A stretch of 64,000 nucleotides of DNA from Caulobacterales bacterium (GCA_019510435.1 JAEKKJ010000018.1:124001-188000); one strand, 5' to 3'; positions 44,454 through 54,737 are shown, counted from the first letter of the stretch. Numbers and translations are program-made. The notes: a model not told the origin generated them from the sequence alone.

Positions 44454-46232
44454 CTAACGCAGCGGCGTGTCGGCCAGCACCGCGGCGTGGCCTTCGGTCC
44501 GCAGGCGCGCTTCGGCGAGGCGGTCCAGCACCGACTGGGCCCGCGGGTCGCCGAAGATCCAGGCGGCGGCGGCCAGGGTGCGGGCGGACGTGCCGGAGAC
44601 GCCAAGCGCCTTCTGCAGCGCCTCGAACGGGCCCTCCGACGGCGTCATGCGGCGGATCGGGATGTCGCCCTGCAGGCCGGCCAGGTCCTTGGCCTTGTCG
44701 ACCGCCTGGTAGAAGCCGCCCACCTCGTCCACCAGGCCGAGGCCCTTGGCCTGGGCGCCGGTCCAGACGCGGCCCTTGGCGATCTCGCGCACCCGGGCCT
44801 CGGGCAGCCGCCGGCCGGCCGCCACCCGCGCGACGAAGCCGTCGTAGATGTGGTCCATCCAGGCCGAGAAGGCGGCCCGCTGCTGCGGGGTGAAGGGCGC
44901 GCCCATGCCGAACGCGCCGGCGTACTGGCCGCCGACGCCCGCCTGGCGCACGTCGACGCCGAACCGCGCCAGGGCCGGCCCCAGGGCGAACTTGCCGCCG
45001 AACACGCCGATGGAGCCGGTGAGGGTGGTGGGCTCCGCCACGATCGCCGAGGCCTCCGAAGAGACCCAGTAGCCGCCCGAGGCGCCATAGGTGCCCATCG
45101 AGACCACCACCGGCTTCTTCTTGGACTTGGCCACCCGGATGGCGTCCAGGATCTGCTCGGAGGCGGTGTCCGACCCGCCCGGCGAGTTAAGGCGCAGCAC
45201 GATGGCTTTCACGGAATTGGCCTTCGCCGCGCGCAGGATCGCCTGGGCCAGGTCGTCGGAATAGATGCTCTTGCCGCCGGTGAAGGGGTTGGTCCCCTGG
45301 TCGGTGCCGGTGACGATCGGGCCCTCGGCCTCGATCAGGGCGATGGAGTCGCCCGCGCGCCGATCGCGGCTGCGGCTGGCGTCTGCGTAGTCGTCGAAGT
45401 CCACCGCCTGGGCGCCGTCGCCGGCCTTGTCCAGCAGCGCCTGCTCGGCCTCGCGCACCTGGCCCACCTTGTCGATGAGCTTCAGCCTCAGCGCCTCGTC
45501 CGCCTGATGGGGTCCGGCCTCCAGCGCCGCCTTCAGGGTCCCGGGATCGGCCTTCCGGTCGGCGGCGGCGAAGCCCAGGTTGGAGGCGTAGACCGAGCCG
45601 ATCCACGAGAGGGTCGATTCCCTGTGGGCGGCCGTATAGTCGGAATAGAGGTAGCCGTTGACGGCGTTCTTGTACTCGTAGCGCTGCTCGTATTCCGGCA
45701 CGACGCCGTACTTGTCGAAGAAGCGCTTGAAGAAGATGTCCTCGTTGACGATGCCGGTGACCTGCAGCGAGGCGCCCGGCTGCATCCAGAACTGGTCGGC
45801 CGCCGCGCCCAGCATATAGGTCGAGGTGACGATCCCGCCCGGATAGATGCCCTGGCTGTGCGCGTAGACCGGCTTGCCGGAGGCGCGGAAGTGGTTCAGC
45901 GCCAGGCGCAGCTCGTCGGCCTCGCCCGGCTCGACCCCGCCCTCGGGCAGGCGCACCAAGAGGCCCTTCACCCGATCGTCCTTCTCGGCCCGGCGCAGGG
46001 TCTCGATGACCCCCATCACCGACGTGCCGCTGCGGCCGATGCCCCAGAGCGGGTTCTGCGGGGCCTGGTCGGTGAGGTTCTGGCGCAGGTCCAGCTCCAG
46101 CACCGACTTGCCGGGCACCGGGGCGGGGCCGGCTGCGGACAGCGCCAGGCTGACCAGCACGAACGGCACGCCGATGAGGAAGATCAGCATCCCGGCGAAT
46201 ACACCGGCTGCGGTCATCAGGAACTGCTTCAT
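44454..46232 (-). CDS. sppA: Signal peptide peptidase SppA, 67K type
   Basis: 592 aa, the two-domain long form. One N-terminal membrane helix (LIFLIGVPFVLVSLALS) anchors it. The catalytic Lys188 lies in YEYKNAVNGYLYSD and the nucleophile Ser385 in GTYGASGGYWVS, matching the Ser-Lys dyad of the family split between the two repeats. LRLNSPGGSDTASEQILDAI is the oxyanion region. It degrades cleaved signal peptides in the inner membrane. Transcribed alone. Confidence 0.94.
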   Translation of the reverse strand: MKQFLMTAAGVFAGMLIFLIGVPFVLVSLALSAAGPAPVPGKSVLELDLRQNLTDQAPQNPLWGIGRSGTSVMGVIETLRRAEKDDRVKGLLVRLPEGGVEPGEADELRLALNHFRASGKPVYAHSQGIYPGGIVTSTYMLGAAADQFWMQPGASLQVTGIVNEDIFFKRFFDKYGVVPEYEQRYEYKNAVNGYLYSDYTAAHRESTLSWIGSVYASNLGFAAADRKADPGTLKAALEAGPHQADEALRLKLIDKVGQVREAEQALLDKAGDGAQAVDFDDYADASRSRDRRAGDSIALIEAEGPIVTGTDQGTNPFTGGKSIYSDDLAQAILRAAKANSVKAIVLRLNSPGGSDTASEQILDAIRVAKSKKKPVVVSMGTYGASGGYWVSSEASAIVAEPTTLTGSIGVFGGKFALGPALARFGVDVRQAGVGGQYAGAFGMGAPFTPQQRAAFSAWMDHIYDGFVARVAAGRRLPEARVREIAKGRVWTGAQAKGLGLVDEVGGFYQAVDKAKDLAGLQGDIPIRRMTPSEGPFEALQKALGVSGTSARTLAAAAWIFGDPRAQSVLDRLAEARLRTEGHAAVLADTPLR

Positions 46233-46446
46233 CTAACGCTCACCGCAGGCAACCAAGTCCTGGCCGCGTCTCGCATAGATTGTGACATCCGCAAAGCGGC
46301 GCCCGCAGCCGGACCGCGATATGGTCGCCCGAGCCTGGCGCGCGACGTGCGTTGCGAGGACGCGGACGGCTGCGGACTGAGCGGAGAGGCTTCTAGCCCC
46401 GCGCCTGCGATGCTAGAACATCTGCGGAACATCCGCGGGAGTCCCC

Positions 46447-47745
46447 ATGCCGAAACGCGCCGGCAGCGCCGACCTGCCCCTGCACGGGGGCCGCGTGCCG
46501 CCGTGGCTGGCGGAGCGGATGACGCGGCTGGGCGCGGTGATCAGCCAGGCCATCGTCCACCACTACGGCCGAGACGAGCTGCTGCGGCGGCTGGCGCACC
46601 CGTTCTGGTTCCAGTCGTTCGGCGCGGTGATGGGGATGGACTGGCACTCGTCCGGCATCACCACCAGCGTCATCGGCGCCCTCAAGCGCGGCCTGACGCC
46701 GCTGGCGGGCGAACTGGGGGTGCATGTCTGCGGCGGGCGCGGGCGGCATTCGCGCAAGACGCCGGACGAGCTCGTGGCCGTGGGCGAGCGGATCGGCGCG
46801 GACGGCGCGGCCCTGGCGCGCGCCAGCCGGCTGGTGGCCAAGGTGGACAGCGCCGCGGTTCAGGACGGCTTCGACCTCTACCTCCACGGCTTCATCGTCA
46901 CCGACGAGGGCCGCTGGGTCGCGGTGCAGCAGGGGATGAGCGACACGCGCCGCCAGGCCCGGCGCTACCACTGGCTGTCGGAGGACCTGGAGAGCTTCGT
47001 CGACGCGCCGCACGCGGCCATCGAGGGCCGAGGGCAGGGGCAGATCGTCAACCTGGCCGACCGCCGCGCCGCCGCCTCGCGCAGCGCGCAGGTGACGCTG
47101 CTGGCCGACCTGGGCCCCGACGGGGTCGCGCGGGAGATCGCGGCCCTGGACCGGGCGGCGGATCTGAGGGTGGGCCGCGCGGCCGGGCGAGCGCCGCCGT
47201 GCGGCCAACAGCCGCTGCTGCCGCACCTCGTGCTGCCGGACCATCACGAGGTGCGCGCCGAGGACGTGATCCCGCGCCGCCTGCACGGGGCCCTGGCGGC
47301 CGCGGCGGAGCAGGGGCCGACCGACTTCGCCGAGCTGCTGCTCGTGCCGGGGGTCGGCGCCCGCACGGTCCGGAGCCTCGCCATGGTGGCCGAGGTGGTG
47401 CACGGCGCGCCCTGCCGCTTCACCGACCCGGCGCGCTTCTCCCTGGCCCTGGGCGGCAAGGACCGGCATCCGTTCCCGGTGCCGCTCAAGGTCTACGACC
47501 AGACCTTGCGGGTGCTGAAGGACGCGGTGGAGCACGCAAGGCTCGGGCAGGACGAGCGACTGCAGGCCCTGAAGCGACTGGACGACCAGGCCCGCCGGCT
47601 GGAGCGCGAAGCCACAGGCCCCTCCGTGGACGCCTACATCGCCGGCGAGCGGGCCGCCTCCCACACCCTGGGCGGCCGCAGCATCTTCGGCTGGGAGCCG
47701 CCGCCGGATCAGGATCTCGACGTCATCCGTTCGCCTGCCCCGTGA
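46447..47745 (+). CDS. DUF763 family protein
   Basis: 432 aa. It shows the DUF763 pattern: AGSADLPLHGGRVPPWLAERM at the start, FGAVMGMDWHSSGITTSVIGALKRG and CGGRGRHSRKTPDEL, and a C-terminal helix-hairpin-helix-like LLLVPGVGARTVRSLAMVAEV, followed by ALGGKDRHPFPVPLKVYD. The HhH suggests nucleic-acid binding. Function unknown. The chain is full length. It lies between sppA (divergent) and tRNA-Pro. Confidence 0.85.
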   Translation: MPKRAGSADLPLHGGRVPPWLAERMTRLGAVISQAIVHHYGRDELLRRLAHPFWFQSFGAVMGMDWHSSGITTSVIGALKRGLTPLAGELGVHVCGGRGRHSRKTPDELVAVGERIGADGAALARASRLVAKVDSAAVQDGFDLYLHGFIVTDEGRWVAVQQGMSDTRRQARRYHWLSEDLESFVDAPHAAIEGRGQGQIVNLADRRAAASRSAQVTLLADLGPDGVAREIAALDRAADLRVGRAAGRAPPCGQQPLLPHLVLPDHHEVRAEDVIPRRLHGALAAAAEQGPTDFAELLLVPGVGARTVRSLAMVAEVVHGAPCRFTDPARFSLALGGKDRHPFPVPLKVYDQTLRVLKDAVEHARLGQDERLQALKRLDDQARRLEREATGPSVDAYIAGERAASHTLGGRSIFGWEPPPDQDLDVIRSPAP

Positions 47746-47815
47746 CCAAGACGGGCAGCCAGGGCGGCGTCCGCAGGCGAGGCGCGCCACTCAGGGCAAA
47801 GTCGGGAAAAGGAAA

Positions 47816-47892
47816 TGGTCGGAGTGGCAGGATTTGAACCTGCGACCCCCGCGTCCCGAACGCGGTGCTCTACCAGACTGAGCCACACTCCG
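47816..47892 (-). tRNA. tRNA-Pro (CGG)
   Basis: The minus strand gives a full cloverleaf. Acceptor arms are CGGAGTG and CACTCCG, the D arm contains GGCTCAGTCTGGTAGAGC, and the anticodon stem CCGCG/CGCGG has loop TTCGGGA, so the anticodon is CGG. The T arm is GCAGGTTCAAATCCTGC. CCA is encoded (47816-47818). Confidence 0.95.
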
Positions 47893-48040
47893 ACGGCAAG
47901 GAAGCGGTCGTATAGAGGATGGCCCTCAGCGCCGCAAGCCGCCGTTGGAAAGGGTTTTCGCGAGGGCGTTGCATCGCAGCGTCCGCTACGCTATTTCCCC
48001 CGCTCCCGCGAGGCCACGGCCTCGTTGCGGCCGTTCCTGC

Positions 48041-48114
48041 TGGGGAATGGTGTAATGGTAACACTGCGGTTTTTGGTACCGTCATTCTAGGTTCGAGTCC
48101 TAGTTCCCCAGCCA
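48041..48114 (+). tRNA. tRNA-Gln (TTG), probable phage integration site
   Basis: Acceptor arms TGGGGAA and TTCCCCA, D arm TGTAATGGTAAC, anticodon loop TTTTGGT giving TTG, T arm CTAGGTTCGAGTCCTAG, encoded CCA at 48112-48114. A tyrosine integrase gene begins 64 bp downstream on the other strand, so the 3' part of the tRNA is the likely attachment core; the tRNA is intact. Confidence 0.93.
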
Positions 48115-48160
48115 CGGAATTCCTTGGATAATTTGGCCCCTTGGGGCGGGCTGCGGAGCC

Positions 48161-48182
48161 GCGGTTTACACGGCGGTTTACA
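48161..48182. promoter_or_regulatory. Direct repeat next to the attachment core, possible integrase arm sites
   Basis: GCGGTTTACA occurs at 48161-48170 and again at 48173-48182, 12 bp apart, between tRNA-Gln and the integrase stop. Arm-type binding sites of tyrosine integrases are short direct repeats near the core. Function is inferred from position. Confidence 0.45.
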
Positions 48183-49302
48183 GTTTCTGTTCCGTTCCCG
48201 TTCGCCTTTTCCGCTGCTGCAGGCGGCGCACCATGGCCAGGCCCATGGCTTCGCCGCTGACGTAGCGGGCGGCGATCTCGCGGACGCGGGTGAGGCTCCA
48301 GCCGACGATCAGGGCGACCTGGTCCAGCTCCAGGCCGTCCAGCAGGAAGTTGGTCGCCGCCGTGCCTCTGAGGTCATGCCAGCGCAGGCCCTCGATCCCG
48401 GTCGTGGCGTCCGGTCCGCGGCGCTCCTGGGCCTTCTCCAGCGCGTGGAGGCGCTGGCGACGAAGCGCCGCAGCCAGGCCGGCCAGCTTCCACGGCGTGC
48501 CCTTGCTGGAGGCTAGGACGGTCGTGGCGTCGTGCTTGGGCATGGCCGCCAGGCAGGCGCGCAGGCGCGGGGTGATCGGGATCACGATCGTGCGCCGCCC
48601 GCGGCTCTTGCCGGTGTGCCAGACGATGGCGTCCTTGCCGATCGCGTTCTTGGGCAGGCGGATCAGGTCGCTCTCGCGCAGGCCCGACGTCGCCGCCAGC
48701 TCGAAGGCCGCCACGAACTCGGGCTGCGGCTGCCAGATGATCTCGGCGCGGTTGACGCGGTAGATCCGCGGGAATTCCTTGACCGGGTTGGCCGCCAGCT
48801 CGCCGCGGTCGGCGGCCCAGCTGAGCACGGTGGAGACCGCGCCCAGGCGGTCGTCGGCGGTCTTGGGCGTCTTGGAAAAGCCGTCGCGCCAGCCGATCAG
48901 GAAGCCGCGCGCCTTGCGGCTCTCGAAGGCGCGGATCTCCATGGCGCCCAGCTTGCCGTCCGGCCCGCGGGCAAAGTCCAGGTGCTTGCGCCGGTCGGAC
49001 TTGGTGCGCTCGCCGATCGAGGTGTCCTCCTCCATGGCCAGCAGGTAGCGGGTGACCAGGCCGTAGAAGGTCACCGTGTCGGGCGCGGCCGCCCGGGTAT
49101 GTTCGTCGTACCGGCGCGAGGCGGCCACCAGCTCCCGGGCGATGGCGCGGGCCAGGGCGGCGTCGTTGCCGGCCGTGAGGCCGAGGATCTGCGGGCCGCC
49201 GCGCCAGGCGTACCAGTATTCCGCGACCCGGCCGGCCGCGAGGCGCTTTCGGACCCTATGGACGCCGGGGAGCATGGCGGAGATCTGGACGGCTTCGGTC
49301 AA
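48178..49302 (-). CDS. int: Phage tyrosine integrase
   Basis: 374 aa. N-terminal SAM-like core-binding domain (about 75-165), then the catalytic domain with Arg209 (TSGLRESDL), Lys232, His309 and Arg312 (RWHDLRGTAA), Trp335 in the place of the second His, and nucleophile Tyr347 (ARYVSGEA). All six positions are filled. It is the last gene of the leftward operon and points to tRNA-Gln. Its start lies inside the excisionase-like gene (47 bp overlap), as in many phages. Confidence 0.95.
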   Translation of the reverse strand: MTEAVQISAMLPGVHRVRKRLAAGRVAEYWYAWRGGPQILGLTAGNDAALARAIARELVAASRRYDEHTRAAAPDTVTFYGLVTRYLLAMEEDTSIGERTKSDRRKHLDFARGPDGKLGAMEIRAFESRKARGFLIGWRDGFSKTPKTADDRLGAVSTVLSWAADRGELAANPVKEFPRIYRVNRAEIIWQPQPEFVAAFELAATSGLRESDLIRLPKNAIGKDAIVWHTGKSRGRRTIVIPITPRLRACLAAMPKHDATTVLASSKGTPWKLAGLAAALRRQRLHALEKAQERRGPDATTGIEGLRWHDLRGTAATNFLLDGLELDQVALIVGWSLTRVREIAARYVSGEAMGLAMVRRLQQRKRRTGTEQKL

Positions 49303-49546
49303 ACGCGGCCTCGGGATCGTCGTTGTCGGCGCTGAGCGCCGGGGACGTTGAGGTCAGGCCCGCCAGCTCGTCAATGTGGTGGTCGATGGCGACGCGGTCG
49401 TAGCGCACGCTGCGGCCCAGGCGGATGCGCCCGATCGCCAGCCGCTCCACCTCGGCCAGGGGGATGTTCAGATAGTCCGCCGCATCCTGCGCCAGCATGA
49501 GCCGGGGCGGGGCCTTGGGCTGCGCTGGAGCGGCGCGGCGGGGCAT
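49256..49546 (-). CDS. Excisionase-type helix-turn-helix protein
   Basis: 96 aa. A MerR-like/AlpA-like DNA-binding segment spans about 15-55: LMLAQDAADYLNIPLAEVER, IGRIRLGRSVRYDRVAIDHH, typical of the HTH_17 excisionase class. The C-terminal 35 residues look unstructured. It lies just before int and overlaps it; the position fits a recombination directionality factor. TGATG overlap with the gene upstream. Confidence 0.75.
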   Translation of the reverse strand: MPRRAAPAQPKAPPRLMLAQDAADYLNIPLAEVERLAIGRIRLGRSVRYDRVAIDHHIDELAGLTSTSPALSADNDDPEAAFDRSRPDLRHAPRRP

Positions 49547-49851
49547 CAGTGCAGGCTCTGGATTTGCTCGGCGGGCTTCAGCCTCAGGGCGGCAAGTGCG
49601 TTGCTCGCCCTCGCGAGCCTGTCTGCGCAGCAGGGGCAGGCGGGGTCACCGTCGGCGGCCCAGCGCATCACCACGTCGAGCGCCGAAGCTGCGGCGCACT
49701 CCATCTGATCCGCATTCAGTCCTTCGACGCAGAACGCCACCGCGTGCGTTCCATCGGGGCGGTCCATGATGGCGGCCGCGAAGATCGGCATGCGGGTTTG
49801 ATTGTAAACCTTGCGCACTGCGCGGCGGAACATGTCGACGATGGTCGCCAT
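49546..49851 (-). CDS. Phage protein of unknown function
   Basis: 101 aa. I do not recognise it. It has a basic N terminus (FRRAVRKVYNQTR), a central strand (THAVAFCVEGLN) and a CPCC pair (CPCCADRLARASNAL) that could bind metal. Its ATG overlaps the stop of the upstream gene by 4 bp (ATGA), which fixes the start. Part of the leftward operon. Confidence 0.6.
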   Translation of the reverse strand: MATIVDMFRRAVRKVYNQTRMPIFAAAIMDRPDGTHAVAFCVEGLNADQMECAAASALDVVMRWAADGDPACPCCADRLARASNALAALRLKPAEQIQSLH

Positions 49852-50456
49852 CACGCGCCCTCCCCGGTCCAGATCAGCGGCTCCGGGATCGGATCGTCCG
49901 GGCCGAGCGGATCGCCCGTGCCGACGTCCTTCACGTAGCCCTCGCGCTCCGGGCCGGCGCAGGCCGCGTGGAGCGAGCCGCCGCTGACGTCGAGGTAGTA
50001 GCGGTCGCCTTCCTTGAACGGCTCCTCGCAGGCCATGCAGCACTCGGCGTCATCGTCGGTGCGAGCGGGGCTCGCATTTCGGGCCGCGATTGCCCGCTCT
50101 TGCCATTCGCACAGCAGCAAGGTCCCGTGCGCCGCGACGCGCTCTTTCTGATCCATCGACATGGCGTAGGCGCACTCAGCGTCCGCCTTCAGTGACTCCA
50201 ACACCTCCGGCGTCAGGATCGGCATTGTCGGATCCAGCCGCGCCGCGGCCTGATCGACAAGGGACTGGCGGACGACGGCGAGCGCAGCTGCCGCATCAAC
50301 CTGTGTGGCCAGGGCTTCCTTCAGGCCGGGCATGTCCTCGCCAATAGATTCGAAGGAATACAGGCCGCGCGCTGCGCCGCGATTGGTCAGCCCGATCCAG
50401 TTGGCCATGTGCTCGATATGCGAGATGGCCAGCTTCAGGGCGTCGACAGCGTCCAT
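49851..50456 (-). CDS. Phage protein with a C-terminal zinc-finger-like segment
   Basis: 201 aa. The N-terminal half is helical (DAVDALKLAISHIEHMANWI). The C-terminal part has CCMACEEPFKEGDRYYLDVS and SLHAACAGPE, a C-x2-C ... H-x3-C arrangement able to bind zinc. Not assigned to a named family. Coupled by ATGA to the next gene; the gap to the upstream gene is 3 bp. Confidence 0.6.
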   Translation of the reverse strand: MDAVDALKLAISHIEHMANWIGLTNRGAARGLYSFESIGEDMPGLKEALATQVDAAAALAVVRQSLVDQAAARLDPTMPILTPEVLESLKADAECAYAMSMDQKERVAAHGTLLLCEWQERAIAARNASPARTDDDAECCMACEEPFKEGDRYYLDVSGGSLHAACAGPEREGYVKDVGTGDPLGPDDPIPEPLIWTGEGA

Positions 50457-50459
50457 CCC

Positions 50460-50873
50460 TCAGCCCTCCACCGCGTGCATCGGGCGTTCGGCGTCCAGGG
50501 CGGCCTGCAGGGCTTCCCAGGGGCGGCCGGCATGCCAGGCGAAGCCGATGCGGCGGCGGCGGCCGGAGGCCTCCTCGATCGCCAGGACCTCGGTGACGGT
50601 GCGGCCGCGGTCGCGGAACAGGACCGTGGCGTGGCGCAGCTCCAGCCCGTCGTCGCCGCGCAGGCGGTGGATGCGGCGGGCCAGGGCCGCGAGGCTGGGC
50701 AGGATCACCGGGCGGGCAAAGGGTCCCAGCTCCGGCAAGAGGGCGAAGGGTGCATCGACGGGCAAGGTGGGGCTCCTGAAGTGGGTGAGGGACTGGGCGA
50801 GGGCGGCGGGCAGGCGCCGGCGCTCCCGCAGGGAAAGCGGTTGGACGACGGGCTGGGCGGCCAGGGGCGGCAT
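50460..50873 (-). CDS. Phage protein of unknown function
   Basis: 137 aa. It has beta-rich stretches, GDDGLELRHATVLFRDRGR and RRRRIGFAWHAGRPWEALQA. The AWHAGRPWEALQAALDAERP end resembles no family I can name. It lies 2 bp after the ParB-like gene in the leftward operon. Confidence 0.55.
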   Translation of the reverse strand: MPPLAAQPVVQPLSLRERRRLPAALAQSLTHFRSPTLPVDAPFALLPELGPFARPVILPSLAALARRIHRLRGDDGLELRHATVLFRDRGRTVTEVLAIEEASGRRRRIGFAWHAGRPWEALQAALDAERPMHAVEG

Positions 50874-50875
50874 GG

Positions 50876-53719
50876 TCAGGCGTCGCCGGCCGGGCGGACG
50901 ATTGAGCGGATGGCCGGGAGCGAGACGTGGCGCGGCTTGCCTACGTCCTTGCCGGTCTTCAGGCTCACCTGCTGGGCCGTGAAGCCGGGTTCGTGGTGGT
51001 CGCTGCGCCCGATCAGGCGATAGCCGCTGGCCGTTCCGCCGACGCTGACGACGTCGCCGGCGTGGAGCGCCAACAGCGGCGCCGGCGTGGCTTCGGCGGC
51101 GGTGTGGGGTTGCCGCGAGGGTTGGATGAACTCGCTGGTCGCCAGGTTCAAGGCGTAGGCGATCAGTTCGGCGCGGGCCTGGGCCACGACGTTGTGCAGC
51201 TCGCCGTTGCTGTCCGTGACGGCCGCTTCATCCGCATCCGCCGTGAGCACGACGCCCTGGAGCGACGCGTCGTCCGAGGTCTCGAACGGCCGCTTCAGGC
51301 CGACGGCCTCCATCAGCGCGCGGACGTCCTTGGCCGTGTGGGTGCGGGCCAGGACGGCGCGGACCTCGGCCAGCAGCGAGGCCGCGGACGCGTCCTCTTC
51401 ATCGTCCAACTCGTCGTCGTCATCGCCCAGGGCATTGACGATCTCGCTGGTGGAGACCTGCGGAAGCGCGCCGCTGGTCTCGTCGCCGTTCAGCCAGGGG
51501 GTGGCGTAGAGGCCTTCGCCCAGATTGGCCGGGTCGTGCGACATGCCCGACGCCTCGGCTGCGGCGCTCCGCAGCTGCACCAGCATGGCGTCGTCGATCG
51601 TGCGGTCCGGGATATCCGAGATCGCCATCACCATGCGGCCCAGGGTCGTCAGGCTGGCGTGGGGGCCATTGCCGAGGCTGTGGGTGACCTCCAGCAGCCT
51701 CTCGTACTTCAGGTCGGTGAAGGCCTGGTCCAGCCAGTACTTGCGGACCCGGGTCCACGTGCCGTGCTCGGGCCTGGCCTTCAGCTTGTGCGCCAGTTCG
51801 GCCATCGCCAGCTTTTCGATGGGCGAGAGCTTGCGGGTGGGTTCGGCGGGGACGGTCGCCGATCCGCCGAAGGTGTTGGCCGGGCGCCCCGGCGAGCCGC
51901 CGTTCGCCTGGGGCAGGGGCGGGAGGTAGCCCTTCGCGCGGCGCGCCTCGTTGGCGCGGGTGGCGTTGCCGTAGTCCACGCCGTCGACAACGTGCGGGCC
52001 GGTCGGGGCTTCGGCGTTGCCCTGGCCCTGGCCTTCAGTGATTGCCCGGCTGTTCAGCCATGAGTTGACGAAGACCAGCTTGCCGTCTTCGTGCGTCAGG
52101 TCGGGGGATAGGGCCGCAGCGGCCCGGGCCCGCGAGATTTCGCCCTCGTTGCAGCCGTTGTAACCCTGCGCTGCGATCAAAGTCCGGGCTTCATCCGTCC
52201 AGCGGATCAGGCTCCTGCCGCGACGGCTGTCATAGCCGCAGTCGATCAGCGAGCCCCAGCGCAGGTTCATGACCAGCCTGTCGTTCAGGTTGGTCGGCTC
52301 GATGATGCAGCGGTCGGAGATCTCGCCGCCCGGGTTCTTCTTGCAGAAGTCCGGCGTGACGGCGATCGCATGGCCGATCTCCATGAGCGCCAGCACCTCC
52401 GCCGGCGTCGGCTCCTCGCGGACCCGCCGGGCGCCCTCTATGTTCGCAGCGCCGATCGCGTCGTTGAGGAAATAGCAGGCGTAGCCCTGGTCTTCGCCGG
52501 CGCCGACGTCTTCCCGGAACCCGACGGCCGTGCGGGCCTCCGCTAGCACGGTGTCGTTGACGCCTTCGGGATAGCGGGCGCTTACCCAATCCCGGCCGCT
52601 GTCCGATAGTGTGACGATGCAGTCCAGCCGGCCATACCGCTTGGGCATTGCCTCAAGGACGAACCTTCGGTCGCGCAGGGTCCGCCAGGTCTCGTTCAGG
52701 TAGGCCGATCCATTGAGCTGGGCCCAGCGCTGGCCGTCAAACTCGAACCCGTGGCGGTCGATCTTCCACGCCAACTCAATAAGCCCCAACTGGGCCATGT
52801 GAGACAGCGCGGCCCCCGCCACCTCCTCCAGGTCCACCTTCGCCGGCGCGTCGGCCTCGGCGGGCGTCTGCACGCTGCCCAGCAGGTCCTTCCACGTGTA
52901 GCCGTCGTCGGGGTCTTCGAACCTGGCGATGTCCGCCTCGCTCGCGCCCTTCAGCACCTTCAGCGCCTCCTGCACGCTCTTGGGCTGGCGGCCGGTCTCC
53001 AGGGCGGCGCGGCGCGCGCTCCAGCCCTTCTCGTCGCAGACGGCCTGCAGGGCGCGGGCCTCCTGCATCTTGCTGAGCGGCTGCTGGCTGTTGGCCAGCA
53101 GGGCCAGGAAGGCCGTGTCGCCCGGCGAGCGGTCGCGCAGCAGGCAGCGCAGCGGCCGCTCGGCCGGCCACATGGCCTCGGCGATCAGCTCGCCCACCGC
53201 GGTGTGGCGCCCCTCGCCGTCGAACAGCATGCGCCGCCCGTCCGCCTCCGGCTCGCGGAACACCACCAGGTTCTGCAGCACGTCGCCGGCGGCGACGATG
53301 CGCGCCTTCAGCTGGTCCAGCTCCAGGCGGTCGGGGGTGGGCGGGTCCTGGCCGGGCTGGCCCAGGTCGCGCTGGCGGGGCTGGTCCGGGTTGGGGACAA
53401 TCTCGTCATGCCGCAGCTGCAGGGTGTCCGGGTCGGCGGGGGCGGCAGGCTCGCGTCCCGCGGACACGTCGACCGCGCGCAGGGCTAGCTTGCCGGCCTC
53501 GGTGTTCCACCAGGTGGCTGTGGCATCCTCCTGGGTCAGCAGGCCCTCGCGCACCATGCTCTCCAGGGTGCGGCGCAGGTTCTTCCGCTCCGCCTGGGCG
53601 CCCGCCTCGATGGCGTCGAGGCCCGCCGGCCCCTGGTAGTCCAGGAAGCGCAGGATGCGGACGTTGGTCGCGGCCAGCTGCAGGGCGACGGGCGAGATCA
53701 GGGGCGTCTGGGCGTTCAT
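50876..53719 (-). CDS. Large ParB-like phage protein
   Basis: 947 aa. Residues 1-85 form a winged helix (VRILRFLDYQGPAGLDAIEA, LRRTLESMVREGLL). About 102-185 is a ParB/Srx-type domain: LRHDEIVPNPDQPRQ then LFDGEGRHTAVGEL (GEGRH at 168-172 in the place of ParB GERR/GHRR). A ParB-like helix-turn-helix follows near 210-265 (SKMQEARALQAVCDEKGWSA). The remaining 650 residues are unassigned. No parA partner or parS cluster is seen. Far longer than usual ParB; in a phage it may act in DNA or host-takeover steps. Confidence 0.75.
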   Translation of the reverse strand: MNAQTPLISPVALQLAATNVRILRFLDYQGPAGLDAIEAGAQAERKNLRRTLESMVREGLLTQEDATATWWNTEAGKLALRAVDVSAGREPAAPADPDTLQLRHDEIVPNPDQPRQRDLGQPGQDPPTPDRLELDQLKARIVAAGDVLQNLVVFREPEADGRRMLFDGEGRHTAVGELIAEAMWPAERPLRCLLRDRSPGDTAFLALLANSQQPLSKMQEARALQAVCDEKGWSARRAALETGRQPKSVQEALKVLKGASEADIARFEDPDDGYTWKDLLGSVQTPAEADAPAKVDLEEVAGAALSHMAQLGLIELAWKIDRHGFEFDGQRWAQLNGSAYLNETWRTLRDRRFVLEAMPKRYGRLDCIVTLSDSGRDWVSARYPEGVNDTVLAEARTAVGFREDVGAGEDQGYACYFLNDAIGAANIEGARRVREEPTPAEVLALMEIGHAIAVTPDFCKKNPGGEISDRCIIEPTNLNDRLVMNLRWGSLIDCGYDSRRGRSLIRWTDEARTLIAAQGYNGCNEGEISRARAAAALSPDLTHEDGKLVFVNSWLNSRAITEGQGQGNAEAPTGPHVVDGVDYGNATRANEARRAKGYLPPLPQANGGSPGRPANTFGGSATVPAEPTRKLSPIEKLAMAELAHKLKARPEHGTWTRVRKYWLDQAFTDLKYERLLEVTHSLGNGPHASLTTLGRMVMAISDIPDRTIDDAMLVQLRSAAAEASGMSHDPANLGEGLYATPWLNGDETSGALPQVSTSEIVNALGDDDDELDDEEDASAASLLAEVRAVLARTHTAKDVRALMEAVGLKRPFETSDDASLQGVVLTADADEAAVTDSNGELHNVVAQARAELIAYALNLATSEFIQPSRQPHTAAEATPAPLLALHAGDVVSVGGTASGYRLIGRSDHHEPGFTAQQVSLKTGKDVGKPRHVSLPAIRSIVRPAGDA

Positions 53720-53734
53720 GGATGAGCTTCCCGG

Positions 53735-53934
53735 TCAGGCGGCGGCTGTGGCGTGGTGCAGGGCGTGGACGCCGGCGCGTGCGCCGGCACGCGTCGGGGC
53801 GTGGCCGACGACGTCGCCGCGGCCGTCCTGGATGCGCCAGCGGCGCGGATCCCGCGCAGAGCTGCCCGCCAGCGCATAGGCGAACGGAGGCCGCGACGTC
53901 GCGGCCTCCGGGTAGAGGATGAAGCTGAAGTCCT

Positions 53935-53938
<4 letters not shown>
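53735..53938 (-). CDS. Small phage protein
   Basis: 67 aa. Start coupled by ATGA to the preceding gene's stop, which supports it as a gene. N terminus KDFSFILYPEAATSRPPFAY, then an Arg/Ala-rich tail. No family recognised. Confidence 0.55.
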
Positions 53939-54717
<779 letters not shown>

Positions 54718-54737
54718 GGTCGGCTCCAGTCAGAGGG

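Noticed and set aside
50876..53719. Plasmid-type partition locus
   Set aside because: No ParA and no parS cluster, and it lies inside a phage operon.
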